Source: Diabrotica undecimpunctata (lineage: Eukaryota; Arthropoda; Insecta; Coleoptera; Chrysomelidae). Taken from it: DNA of 64,000 nt. Positions within the stretch are counted from its first letter, which is position 1. Each line of letters opens with the position of its first letter. The stretch spans positions 54,842,239-54,906,238 of the forward strand of contig NC_092807.1 in assembly GCF_040954645.1 (NCBI RefSeq). The letters are read 5' to 3'. Shown in pieces: positions 11,429-23,448 of this stretch. The notes under the pieces are model-generated. The model saw only the letters and a program-made list of their open reading frames with translations. It had not been told where the DNA came from and made no database searches. A program made the position numbers and the translations under genes.

Positions 11429-12620
11429 TTTACATTTAAGAAACAATATGCTCCTTTACTAAAAATTGTACTTCCTTAAAAATTCCAAAAAAAATCTTTT
11501 TGGTTGTAAATTAGTCTTAACTCATGCGTTTTTATTCCAATCTAATAAATTAATTGTCAAATTTCTCTTTGTATATTCAGCGGCCGTTAATGGGTTGATA
11601 TGATATAAAAAATAAACTTGCCTCAAATTTACTTTACTTACCTTAAAACTATTTTAAAGTTAATAATAAAGTTTATTTAATAAATATATTCCCAAGAAAT
11701 AGAGCACACTACACCTATGCACATATATAATGTATAACGAATAAACTAAAATATAAAATTTCTCTCATTCCCATTCTTTCTAAAAACGTAAATATATATA
11801 TATAGACCAGCAAAATATTGATAAGTTTACCGATGTTTCAAACTATTCAATGAACTTATCTCACTATACACTTGTGAATTGCACCAATTTATATTGTTAC
11901 GGGGGCAAATTTTTATGAGACTATCTTACTTTTTTACATATTTACATGGGCGAAGGATACACAATAAAAGTGACCCCGGTAAGAATTTACTGCTGACATT
12001 TTACATGGTTGCCGCTACCGTTTAGTTCAATTTGTGGATTAGTCACCTTTAATTGAACATTGTCCGACTATATGTACCATGGCTTCCATAGAACTCTACA
12101 CTCTGATACATCATAAAAATATGAAATCACTGCAAGCACTGACGACGAAGAAGTGCAATAATTTTTGTCATTTAACTTTTATGTAAACAAATACAGTTTC
12201 ACAGAAAAAAGGTTTGTATTATTTATATTCCTGATTTTTTTTTCCAGCGAATATTATGCTAAATCATTCAAAAACCAGATAAAGAAACAAAATTGACATA
12301 TTTAAAAGCACAAATGGAGCAATACGGTAAACATAATGGATAAATATAAAAACAATTAAGTAAATTTAACCCTCGATTTTTTGCATTAATCAAAACTTTA
12401 TCTTGCTGTATTCGAAAACTTAAAAAATGAGTATGCAGTTTTCGCTGGATAAGTGGATTTCTATTTTAAAATTTTAGCAATGACGTCATTATGCTAACAT
12501 AAATGACGTAAAAAATAAAAAGGTATTCTTACGAATAGCCTGCTTAAAAATAAAAATCGACCGATTTCAGAATTTTTCCTTAAAGTCGCCGGCTTACGAA
12601 ATAACGGTTTTATTTGTTTC
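11429..12620. other. AT-rich interval, nothing recognised
   Basis: About 1.2 kb with no frame or repeat that I can assign to a family. It ends at the target-site copy of the Jockey insertion. Confidence 0.5.
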
Positions 12621-12633
12621 ATTTGCACCATAC

Positions 12634-13283
12634 AACAAACTTCTGATATATAAATGTATTTTAAAACCGGTATGGCAATATGCAGCACAAATCTGGCGTA
12701 CAGCAAGTAATACCAACATTCAAAAACTTCAACGTTTCCAATCGAAAGTACTGCGCCAGATCTGTAATGCCCCTTGGTATATCACGAACCACAGATTATA
12801 TCACGATTTACAGCTACCAACAGTTTGCGAAGCAATATCTGCTGTTAACTCTGTATACAAGACCAGACTATCCTGCCATCCAAATCCGCTGGCCATGGAT
12901 CTGCTCAGCATTTCACACGTAAGAAGATTAAAACGACCAGACCCTTTGGACCTCTAGTAAATCAGGAAAAATAGAGCATAGTGTCATGGTGCGGTGAAAT
13001 AACAAGTTTCTATTCTGGTGTTTTCTAAATCTTTCCTTAATTTGTGTTTTTAGCCTTGTAATTCTCATATGTGTGTCAGTGATGTTTACCTGTATTAAAC
13101 TCTGTTTGTTAAGTGAAAGTTTAAATTAATTGATATATCATAGATTATGTTTATATTATATTTTACCTAGGTGCTCGCCACTGGGCAGCTTCCCACTATG
13201 TTATTGTACATAAATTATACATATTGCTTATTGTTTATAATGAGACAGATTGCAATAAACATTGGATGTTAAATAAAAAAAAA
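12634..13283 (+). mobile_element. 5'-truncated Jockey-clade LINE with 13-bp target duplication
   Basis: The frame from 12658 reads ILKPVWQYAAQIW, NIQKLQRFQSKVLRQICNAP, WYITNHRLYHDL and RRLKRPDPLDL-stop at 12957. This is the conserved C-terminus of Jockey-clade reverse transcriptase proteins. A 3' UTR of about 310 bp ends in an A-rich tail at 13271-13284. The 13-mer 'atttgcaccatac' occurs at 12621-12633 and again at 13284-13296, a perfect target-site duplication framing the insertion. Confidence 0.85.
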
Positions 13284-13296
13284 ATTTGCACCATAC

Positions 13297-14214
13297 TGTA
13301 TATGATTCATTATATTTCGTAATAAATTGGTTCAATTAATTAATTCTATTCAATTCTAACTATTTTAAATACCTAAACAAAAAATCTAAATGACAATTTC
13401 TAAAATTGTCTCTAACTACTTGCTATTATAAAATACCGCTCTTCGAGGAGCGTTACTAATTTTCTAAGTGCTTGTATAACCTATCCTGAATTCATAATAC
13501 GAACATTTGTAAATTTTATAGCTATAATTATTACTGCAGAATCAAATAATCGTTTAATATATATGAGAACTTCTTATCGTTATATCCACCTGCAGCGAAA
13601 ATATTTTAGTTTTTGTAGCAGGTCCGTTGTTTCTCTAACAACTGGTTCGTGTTGTACTAAACGTGTTATGAAAAGTAATCTTGTAAACTGTAAACATTTA
13701 TTATCGCACAATATTGAAATTTACAAATTTGGAGTATATTTAAAACTTAGTAGTTGGGATTTATTATGTTTCATTAACTTTTATAACCAACTAATTTTAT
13801 TCTGTTTTTACGTAATATTTAATTTGGTCAAAATTTTAGCATGGAGAACTAAAATTTTAAGACAATAAACCAATTCATATACCTAAGTGCCTCCATGACC
13901 AATGAAAACTGAATCACATATCGCTTAAACTATAATATAGGGTGAGTCATGAGAAACTATACATAAACCTACCTAATTTGGGGTCCCAATGGAAATATCA
14001 AATGAACATCAAAAAGTGTCTATTCCCATTGCTTAATAGTATACGAAACAAGTTGTGAATTTTAACTTAAATTTTTATTCGGTATAACTTTTAAACGGCA
14101 AGTTTGATGTGTCTCACATTTTGGTCAAACGTAAAACTACTACTGTTATTTTGTGTTAAGTTGTAAATCTACCTTAATATTTGCAAACCTACCTTAAAAT
14201 TAGTGACATGTCAA
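13297..14214. other. AT-rich interval with one unrecognised 101-codon frame
   Basis: A frame at 13563-13868 (+) is open for 101 codons, but its Tyr/Phe/Leu-rich product has no motif I recognise and it sits in AT-rich DNA, so I do not call a gene. At 13939 'agggtgagtcatgagaaact' resembles the start of a short DNA element, but no matching inverted end was found. Confidence 0.4.
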
Positions 14215-16250
14215 ATAGAAGGAAAAGCCCGGGAGTGGAAGACAAGGACAGACATTGGCAGTCGACAGACTGGCCTTATGGCTCTTTAGAGATAATTATA
14301 TATTAGTGAATGAACACAATGTTCAGATTACCAAACCGTAGATTGTACACGTGGACATCACCAAGGGATAATGCAGACAACATCGTCAGGAATCAAATCA
14401 ATTATATACTAATTAGAAGCCGGTTTAAAAACTCCATCACGTCTACAAAAACCTATCCAGGCACTGATATAGAATCGGATCACAATCCGTTGATGGCTGT
14501 AGTAAATGTAGGATTCAAGAAACTACAGAAAAGTGCAGTTAAACAAAAGACAGATGTTAAGCAACTGAAAAACGCAACTATACTGGAAAGGAGAAGAGAA
14601 CAGGTAAACAACAGTCTTAGAAACACCGCTGCAAAAAATAGGAACACAGACAATGTAGAGAATAAATGGATGGAGATAGAAAAGGCCCTTATGACAGCTG
14701 GTGAAGGCTCCTTAGCTCCAAGCAAAATTAAGAAAAAGGAATGGATGACAAACGAAATTTTGCATCTCATGGAGGAAAGGCGAAGAAATAAAACCAACAA
14801 GACAAAATACAAAGAAGTGAACCGTGAAATTAAGAGAAAAATTAGAGTAGCCAAAGAGAACTGGGTTTTGGACAACTGCAAGGAATTAGAAGAATATGAT
14901 AGAAAGTACGATAGCTTTAACATGCATAAAAAGATCAAGGAAATAACAGGTAAAAAAGTGTAACAAGCATCCATAGTAAAGGACAAAAAAGGTAAAATAA
15001 TTACAGATTTAAATGAAAAATTGGCAAGATGGACAGAATACATTAAAGAACTTTTTGCAGACGAAAGACCAGAAATAGCAGTGGCAGAACCTACAGATGA
15101 CACAACAGGGCCTGAAATCCTAAAAAGCGAGGTAGAATATGCTATAAGGAACACAAAAGGGGGTAAAGCTGCAGGACCAGATGAAATTCCTGTAGAATTG
15201 TTGAAACTAATAGACGACGACGCACTTGAAATAATTGTGAACCTCTTTAACACATCATATCCAGGTTGTACTGGGGACAAACAGCAAAAATCAAAGTTGA
15301 TAATGAGTTAACCGAAGAAATTGAGATTCGTCGAGGTGTGCGTCAGGTTTGTGTGCTTTCTTCACTATTATTCAATATATATAGCGAAACAATATGTCAG
15401 GAAGCGCTCCTAGAGCAAAACATTGGTATGAACATTAACGGAGAATTAATTAACAATATACGATACGCTGATGACACGCTTATAGTATCAGATAACCTAG
15501 CAAATTTACAATTTTTGATGGAAAACATAAACACCCATACCAAAAAGTATGGTCTAAAACTGAACATCAAAAAGACTAAATTCATGATTGTACCAAAGAA
15601 GCTATACACCAATGTGAGTTTAATCATAAATAATCAGCCAGTTGAAAGAGTTACGTCCTACAAATATTAAGGGGTTTGCTTCACTGATACTACTGACCAG
15701 ACAAGAAAAATCAAGACGCGAATAGAGATAGCGAGACAATCGTTTGTCAAAATGAAAAAGTTCCTATGCAGCCGGGACATAAATATAAACTTAAGAACGA
15801 GAATGTTAAGGTGCTATGTTTTCTCCGTTCTGTTGTACGGCATGGAAGCCTGGACACTGAAAAAGATAAACATCAAAAACATTGAGGCATTTGAGATGTG
15901 ATGTTACAGGAGAATGTGGAAAATACCATGGACAGAAAAAGTAACAAATCAAGATGTTCTGCTGAAGATGGGGAAGGAATGCGAAGTCATAAAAACCATA
16001 CAAACGACAAAACTGGAATATCTGGGACACATAATGAGAGGAGAAAAGTACTCTCTGCTTAGACTCATAATCCAAGGAAAAATCTCGGGAAAGAGAAATG
16101 TGGGACGTAAGAGGATTTCCTGGTTGCGAAATTTAAGGGAGTGGTATGAGTGCAGTTCAATACAGTTGTTCAGAGCTACAGCCAACAAAGTAAAGATTGC
16201 TGTGATGGTAGCCAACCTCCTATAGGAAACGGTACTGCAAGAAGAAGATA
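14215..16250 (+). pseudogene. RTE-clade retrotransposon copy with deleted RT core
   Basis: Begins inside the endonuclease (RRLYTWTSPRDNADNIVRNQ, INYILIRSRFKN, then YPGTDIESDHNPLMAV). The linker follows, then RT blocks ELFADERPE and AAGPDEIPVELLK. At 15260-15270 NTSYPG jumps to YWGQTAKIKV, removing the RT blocks that would include the first catalytic Asp (AFDKV block). RGVRQVCVLSSLLFNIYSE and NIRYADDTLIVSD (YADD kept) follow. A TAA at about 15668 and a TGA at about 15899 interrupt the C-terminal region, which otherwise runs to WLRNLREWYECS near 16150. The end at about 16230-16250 is GAAGAAG-rich. It is inactive and 5'-truncated. Confidence 0.85.
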
Positions 16251-16850
16251 TATTAGTATTAGTTTGTCTCGTAATAAATAAAATATGCAGAAATGAGTAG
16301 TCTATTATAACAAAAAGCCCACAAAGTAGAACAAACATGGTGTCAGAAGTAAAAAAAGTAAGTCAAATATCGAAGAGTCATTATAATAGTTACAAAAGCA
16401 GAAACATAACCTAAGAACACGTGTTGAGGTGTTAAAAGCAAGAAGAGATTTATTATTAAAAACAGTCAAGATATAAAATGGACATGGAAAAACAAGATGT
16501 CAAGCAGAACTAACCATTCGTTGTAAAAATAAAAAGTAACCTAGTCGGCAATGAAATTCAACCTTTATCAATGGAGGGAAATTTGGCTTACAACTAGGAA
16601 GAATTATGCAAGAATTTCAAAATATTTTTGAGGGCGACAGGTTTAGAGGAGGAAAATGATGCGTGAAAGGTAGCTCTACTATTACACTATATTGGTCTAG
16701 ATGCAAGAAATATTTAAAGAGGTAATAGACAGATTTAAAAAATATTGTAACCCGAAGAAAAATTTAGACCTACAAGCTGCCTTCAATATTTATTATAAAA
16801 GTATATGACATCGCAAAATAAAACTGATTTTTAAAAGTTAAAGAAAAAAG
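16251..16850 (+). pseudogene. Ty3/Gypsy leader and gag remnant
   Basis: 'tggtgtcagaagta' at 16339-16352 looks like a primer-binding site next to the end of an LTR, similar in form to the leader at 32800 in the full-length element. Downstream, in shifting frames from 16478, the translation reads GNLAYN, KNFKIFLRATGLEEEN, KVALLLHYIG and VIDRFKKYCNPKKN, a familiar insect Gypsy gag pattern. Stops and frameshifts are frequent. No pol sequence follows. Coordinates of any LTR upstream are uncertain. Confidence 0.55.
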
Positions 16851-17164
16851 CAAAAAAGTGAAAATTCTTATGTAGCAAATAATAGTCGTAGTATATATTT
16901 CATACTTTAAAGATCCTGAACCCTGGGTCCTAAAAATTAATTAAAAACCTGATTTCTAAAGCATCCCTTGTGAACAGCAAAATATCATTTACTGGATTTA
17001 TTCAATTTCATATGGATGTAATAGCGTATTCCTTCAATCTGAACTAATTCCCAAGTTCTATATCTTTTAAAATGCAAAAAAAATAGTTATAGTGTCGAAT
17101 TATACAGGGCAATCTGAATTATTTGTTACATGTGCCAACTTAACCTAGAAAAAATCGTTAATAG
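16851..17164. other. AT-rich interval, nothing recognised
   Basis: About 300 bp between the Gypsy gag remnant and a Jockey RT fragment, with no assignable motif. Confidence 0.4.
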
Positions 17165-17560
17165 TAGATTATGGTGTACCTATTACTGAGCAAAACGGAT
17201 TTAGACATAATCGATCGACGACTGATAACATTAGGCGACATTTTTTATCTAAAAAAATGTCTTAACACTACCTGGAAACACAGTATTTTTAAAAGGTTGT
17301 ATGAGTGGAATATCCGGGGAAACTGTTTATCGTCCATTAACATTTTTTTCACCAATAAGACCCTTGGGGTAAGAGTTTAAAATTCTTCATCGAAATTTTA
17401 GTACTTAACAAATGGACTACCACAAGGGTCTGTCACAAGCATAAAACTCTTCCAAGTAGCTATTATTGATATTTTTAAAAACAGAAAAACCTTTAAAAGC
17501 ATGGATTTATGCTAACGATTTAGAGGTCTTTACAAAGAAAAAGAATATAGATAGTATGAC
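17165..17560 (+). pseudogene. Jockey-clade reverse transcriptase fragment
   Basis: Different frames give consecutive RT blocks: EQNGFRHNRSTTDNIRRHF, then TTWKHSIFKRLYEWNIRGN, TNGLPQGSVTSIKLF and WIYANDLEVFTKKKN. The YADD box is YAND here, so the active site is lost. Frameshifts separate the blocks. The fragment is cut at both ends. Confidence 0.7.
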
Positions 17561-18163
17561 AAAATATTTGCAAATGTTTTATGTATTTTTAAAACCCAAT
17601 TAAGCAATTTTCTTATTTATTTAATATTTATACTTTAAACAAATTATATAGGTACGTTATATTAATATAATTATTTTAAAACTAACTAAAAATTTATTTA
17701 TTATTTGTATTTTAAACTAATAATAATATATTAAAAAAATTAAACAAATTGAAATGTAAGCTATTAGCGCCACCTGGTAACGTGTAAGTATACATTACTT
17801 ACTTCTGATACACCCCTCACAGTTAAGTTAAATATTAAATTATTAATAAAATATAAATAAATATCATTTAATAGTAAATTTAATTATTATATAAAATAAA
17901 TACGATGATTAAAAATAAAATTTGCGTAGAGTTTAAAAGGAATTTCTTAACAACTGACGTTAAAAATGAATGATGACGAAATGAATTGATAGAGAGTAGG
18001 TAATCGATGTGAAGACCGTTTTTTAGTTGACCGATTTCAATTTTTTAAAGCGCATTTGAAAACATTTCATCTGATAATTAAAAAAATGCCAAAAATATTA
18101 AACAGATCTTATTGAAAATTAGCGCATGTTTTAGTCGTGTTATAAAGTTTATCTAGGCGAAAT
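17561..18163. other. Very AT-rich interval, nothing recognised
   Basis: About 600 bp of AT-rich sequence. No coding or repeat family assigned. Confidence 0.4.
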
Positions 18164-18415
18164 ATGGAGAGGGTTGGTAAAGAAACAGAACTAATCACCA
18201 CTATACAAACCAGAAAACTGGAACACCTAGGCCACGAGATGAGGGGACCAAAATATAAAATTTTGAGACTTATCATACAGGGAAAGATTCAAGGAAGAAG
18301 ATGAACTCATGGTTAAAGAATTTACGTGATATGTTTAGAGCAGCAAGCTCAAAAATAAAAATAGCCATTATGATTGCCAACCTCCGTAGGGAGACGGCAC
18401 TCTTAGAAGAAGAAG
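18164..18415 (+). pseudogene. RTE 3'-terminal fragment
   Basis: Reads MERVGKETELITTIQTRKLE, HLGHEMRGPKYKILRLIIQG and, after a small deletion and frameshift, KIKIAIMIANLRRETAL, the conserved RTE C-terminus. It ends in GAAGAAGAAGG at about 18405-18417. 5'-truncated and inactive. Confidence 0.75.
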
Positions 18416-19351
18416 GCGAAATATGAAAGATATAAGTTATGTATATGAGGATCAAAAAATTTAAAGAAAAAACCATTTGTTCGCACATTTTTTTTTACCA
18501 ATTAGTGCTTTTTTTAAACAATAAACATTTACTTTTTAATTTATAGTCAGTGAAATATTATGGTAAATTAGAAAATTAAACTTTAACCTTTTTCCTTAAA
18601 TTTTTTGCACGGGCGATATCTCTCTAAAAGCAATAATTTTTTTTTCGATTTTTTTTTTCAGATGTTGATGAATAAAAAATAAGCACATAATTTGCGACGG
18701 GCGTATATTCTGATTATTGATACAAGGTACATTCTGAAGTGATTCCATCAAAAAAATAAACTCCTATAAAAAATGTTTAATTTATAACAGAGTTCGCCAG
18801 GACTATAAACGTATCGACAAATTAAATAGCCGTCAAAAATTTCCGCTCTCTACAGCTCTAGCTATTTTTGATAAAATCCAGCTTTGTACTAAATAAATAT
18901 TATTGGATGTATTATAAAAAGAAAATACATAGATATTTAGTAAAAGTCGTTAAAAAACAATACATCATCTTCAATGAGTAAAAAGATAGTAATTAACAAA
19001 TGTGGTGTTATGGTATTGTTTAGTAAAAAACTTTGTTTTACTAGATTGTGTTTTTAAATAAAAAAAGGTTTTTATTTTACAATAAAACGCAATTACATAT
19101 TGGTATCGGATTACAGAGACCAGATTTAGCTTTAATTATAAGTTATCAGAATATGATATATGGTGTGTCCATCGGACACATTTATAGATATGTTACTATA
19201 TATTTCAAAAATCACAGTATATGATTACCTCAAAAATTAAGACTTTGTCGTCTTTAAAGTAAGCTTATTGGAGACAACAACTAAATATTTTGAACTAATT
19301 AAAATTAAATATAAAAAAATAAAATTATTTTTACTGACATAACCGGACACT
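18416..19351. other. AT-rich interval with one palindrome, otherwise nothing recognised
   Basis: No gene is visible. At 19164-19180 lies the perfect palindromic motif TGTGTCC-ATC-GGACACA, nearly identical to the motif in the terminal repeats of the piggyBac-like relic that begins at 19352. Confidence 0.5.
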
Positions 19352-21441
19352 CGGACAGTGTGTGTCCGTCGGACACAATTTGCTTTTCGTTGCGGTTATG
19401 CCACTGCTCATCAATATTTATTGACTGTCAATCACGTGAAGTACTAAACAAGCTTTGACTAGTCTAACTGGTAATTTGGTTGCATTTTTGCTAGCCTAGA
19501 GTGCAGTGTACTTTGATATTTTTCATATTTTCGTAAAGCTGTAGTTTCGGGTAAGTTTTTCAATTTATTTTACTGGTGTTTATCCGTACATAGAAATATC
19601 TTATAAAGTGGTAAATATGAGCAAAAAAAAAATTAAACGTAACGGAGCTTGAAGATACATATAATAATTGAGTACTTGTCAGATTTTGATGATGACGAAT
19701 ACCTACTGCGCAGAGGATTTCCACGGCGAACCTGAATCAGATGACGATCATTTGTCGGAAGCTGGTGGACAGGAGGATGAACAAATTTCAGAGGAAAATC
19801 CACGTAAGTATAAAATAAAACGTAGATTGAGAGTAGTATACTTTATGATAAAATTGTAGCTCTTGAAGAACACATCAGAAACAGTCAACCAGAAATGTAT
19901 GTTGCTAAAGATAAAATTAAGTTGTCATCACAACCTTTTCCGACTGGACGAACACAAGTTCGAAATTTAATAACAGGACTACTACACAGAATTTAACTTT
20001 CACCTGAAAACACATATTATCGAAGAATCAATAGATACATTTCGCTTATATTTAACTGAAAATATTGTAGATGACATTGTCCGTTATATCATTCTAGAGG
20101 CTCATCGTGTATAACAAAATAAACCATGTAAGTCCTGTAATGGAATTAAAATGTATGCTTTCTTTGGTCTCTTGTTTACCGCCGGACATCTAAAATCAAA
20201 CCATGCAAGTTGTGAAGCTTTGTGAAATTCAGTTTATGAACCGTAGATTTTTCGAGCCACTATGAGTATAAATCGGTTTAAAGAGCTTTTGTGTTTTATT
20301 TGTTTCGACAACAAAACAACCAGATCCGAGAGACATAAGAAAGATAAACTCGTTGCTATACGTGATATATGGGATCAGGTACTAAGAAGTTGAAAAAGCA
20401 TTATTTGCCAGGACAAAATATAACCATCGACGAGCACTTGATTATTTATCGTGAAAAATTTACATTCAAACAATATATTCCCTTAAAACCCGACAACTAT
20501 TGAATAAAAATATGGTAGGCATGTGACTCAGATACTTTTTATCCTCTAAATGCGATACCATATCTCGACCAAGTAGCTACTGATTTGAGACGTAAAGTGC
20601 TAAAATCACTAAGCGAACCTTATTACCGAACCAAGAAAAACGTAACATTTAATAACTATTTTACGGACTTAGATATGGCTTATAATATGCTATCTAATGG
20701 TTCAACAACTGTTGGTACAGTTAGAAAAAATAAGAAGTTTATTTCTCCTAAGTTTCAACCATATAAGAACAAGGAGCCATTGTGTAAAGTGTAAAGTTGA
20801 CTCGCTCGACCAAATGGTGCATCAATATATTATTATGTGCAAACGTAGAACAAACCGTTGAACTTTCGCATATTTTATGAATATGATAGATGTATGCTCT
20901 TTAGCCTCTTATGTCATTTGGATTAACCTGCATCCAAACTGGAATATAAAAGACACGAAAAAAGACGTCCATTCCTAATTGAGATAGTAGAACAACTTAT
21001 AAAGCCCCATATTGTCCGCAGATCGAACGTAGGACCGTCTAAATCAACCAGATCCCTTATGGCGAACTTTGCGGGAGAAAAAACTGCCACAAGTGCCACA
21101 CCTCAGTCAACACAGAAAAAAAGATGTTACTTATGTCCATAAAAATAATCGAGAACACAAAAACAAACTTCTAATAGTGGCAGCAAGAACGTTTGCAACG
21201 AGCACAGCAGTGTAAAACGTGAGTGTATTAGTTGCTTAAGAAAATAATAAAATGTCATATCATTGTAGAAACTTTAGAATTATAGGTTAAGAGTTGCATT
21301 GTTTTTTATACTCTTACTCACTAATTATTACTTTATTAGCTAAAAATAAAAATTTAAAAGAATTGATACATATTTTATTAATTATAATATTATATAATAC
21401 CATAAAATTGTTACCGTGTGTCCGAATGACACACTCTGTCC
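19352..21441 (+). pseudogene. piggyBac-like element relic with palindromic terminal repeats
   Basis: Inverted ends are visible: CGGACAGTGTGTGTCC and TCGGACACA at 19352-19377, matched by the reverse complement of 21417-21441 (GGACAGAGTGTGTCA, then TTCGGACACA). Between them a transposase is readable in shifting frames: YLSDFDDDEYLLRRGFP near 19676, GIKMYAFFGLLFTAGHLKSN near 20141, RFKELLCFICFDNK, KLVAIRDIWDQV and, near 21117-21240, a cysteine-rich tail KRCYLCP then SKNVCNEHSSVKRECISC. Stops and frameshifts are numerous. The N-terminal acidic region, the core and the Cys-rich tail fit the piggyBac family. TTAA target sites were not clear, so the exact ends are approximate. Confidence 0.65.
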
Positions 21442-21698
21442 TACTACGTCAGAAAAAAGTTTCCGGATGAGTTTTAAACAACTGACAACTTAAAAGTTTC
21501 ATTATAAAAGCTAACAGATATAATATTAATTATAAAATAAGTCGAATTATTTTAAACACTATAAAGAAAGAAGTTTCTATCATTTCCAAAAAAATTAGTA
21601 GCTAAAGAGAAAAAGGCAGCGATAATGGACAAAATAAATAACGCTTTATTTCGATATCCATTTAATTCCTTCGTTCATTCTAGTTAAATTCATCTTAC

Positions 21699-21826
21699 CT
21701 GTGAGTTATGCGCCCAGTAGATGGTAGGTGGAGGTTCAGGGCTATGTTTCACGATACAAGTCAGGTTCATAGTGCTGCCCTTGTTGATATACATTTCCGG
21801 GCCACCGAGGAGGGTCGTTATCGGCT
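21699..21826 (-). CDS. Internal exon of a Dpr-family immunoglobulin-domain gene
   Basis: The minus strand has a good 3' splice site (polypyrimidine CCTTGTTTCAG ending at 21827) and a 5' splice site CAG|GTAAGA after 21699. The 128-bp exon starts with 2 bases of a split codon, then encodes 42 residues and ends in phase 0. The product contains LLGGPEMYINKGSTMNLTC, then IVKHSPEPPPTIYWAHNSQ. This is the first half of a second Ig domain in the Dpr (defective proboscis extension response) style, with the B-strand Cys in LTC and the C-strand Trp in YWAH. Dpr proteins are neuronal cell-surface recognition molecules that bind DIP partners. The exon is GC-richer than its surroundings and has no stop or frameshift. 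Neighbouring exons were not found, which fits the very large introns of this family. The paralogue cannot be assigned. Confidence 0.82.
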
Positions 21827-23448
21827 CTGAAACAAGGTATTACATCTGGTTAGGTCACGGGATATATCGCAAAGTGCCTATAAAAGGGAATTCAATCGAA
21901 AATTCATCAGCGATAAGTAGTAGGTGAATTGACTTTAGAAACTCAGAACGAATATCTTTATAAAGGACAGCTGGATACACTGGACTAAAGTTATATATTG
22001 GAACGTCTTGTTATATTTCGCCAATTTAATTTAAAATCTGGCATCTTATAAGCATTCAAAACTATTAAGGATATGAACTGTTTAAATCAAGTCTGATTTA
22101 AACTAAAATCAATAGAACTACAATAGAAATACTTTTAAAATCAAAATATTATTAAAATACAATTGATTTATATAATGAAAATTATGGAAGTCTTCTACTC
22201 ATAATCCGTTATAGGTTTTAATAAAGTTGGTAAAACAAAATTGACTCGCGGTTTTGCTATTTACAAACTTTTAGAGCATCTTCAGGCCCTTAAGAAACTA
22301 AGGCTCAAATACATGGGGTACATATGTGTATATGACAAAACAGACAGTTATTTGAGTAGTACAAAGGACTTAATCAGTAATTAGCATCGAGTTAGAATCT
22401 ATGGAGAAGCTATGAGCATATTAACGTGTGTATTACAAAAGGCGTCAGTAGGTGTGGCTAACGATCATACCAATATGGCAGTGGGATCAGCGCCTGACTC
22501 AATAATATTAAAACTACTATACAAATATGACTAGTTATTCAAAAGATTTATTCATAATCTAAAAAAGTGCAATATATTTTAAATAAACTGATTTATTTAT
22601 CCCGCGGTAAACACTAAAAACACGACATATTATACATAAAGATAAACTAATACAATCAAATAACAATAACAATAATAAGTTGTATCTGAAAGAGATAATA
22701 ATACACATAATATTTTAAAGGGTAAAATGAATATACGGTATGAAATAAAAGAAATACGTTTGTTTTACAACTTACGTATTTGATAACTACAAATTAACTG
22801 GCACTTAAAAATTTAGTTCAATTAACAAAGTTAGAAAAGTTATTATTAAAAAACAATATTGAATATCTGCCGAATATCACAATGGAAATACTGTGTAGAA
22901 ATAAAAATAATTATATTGCAGTAGTTAATAAGAAATTTTAAGATATTTAGGATGAATATATTTGAGTATTCTCAAGAATAGCATGATCTACCTTACTTAT
23001 AAGATTTTTTATGACTACTATTAATTTATTTTCTTAAGTACGGGTCATTACTTTGTTTACATATTTGTATAGTGACCTGTGGAACGTTATACCTGAAGAT
23101 TTTTTATTAACATTGTTTCTGCTACTGCAACTACTTTGAGAACAAGAAACCATTATTATGTACTATCGCAATATAATATTACAGTTTTTTTAAAGTATTA
23201 AAAACTAAAAATATTCAAATAACAACAAACGTAAGCAATCGTACACGATCTGTCAAAACGATCATAATAATATGTCCGAAGTGAGGTCGTTGTTAGTCAC
23301 GTGATGCCCTCTCCATAGATTTTAACTCAATAGTAATTAGTCAATCATGACCAGTATTTTTTTTTTAATGACTTTGAATTATTGATCCATTCAGTCACGA
23401 TATATAATAAATACTGTTTGCTACAATATTAAATATATGGATACTATA
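21827..23448. other. AT-rich interval, probably intronic, with a weak inverted repeat
   Basis: This lies directly upstream of the Dpr-type exon on the minus strand, so it is probably intron. No other exon was recognised. A diverged inverted repeat (roughly 75-80% by eye) pairs 22366-22422 ('gagttagaatctatggaga') with the reverse complement of 23296-23350 ('gagttaaaatctatggaga'). It could be the ends of an old DNA element of about 1 kb. Confidence 0.4.

Noticed and set aside
14480..15280. 266-codon open frame on the minus strand
   Set aside because: It is antisense to the RTE coding sequence on the plus strand and its Ser/Phe/Leu-rich product has no family motif.
21721..21927. 68-codon plus-strand frame MVGGGSGLCF...
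   Set aside because: It is antisense to the Dpr-type exon, which has correct splice sites and a clear domain match on the other strand.
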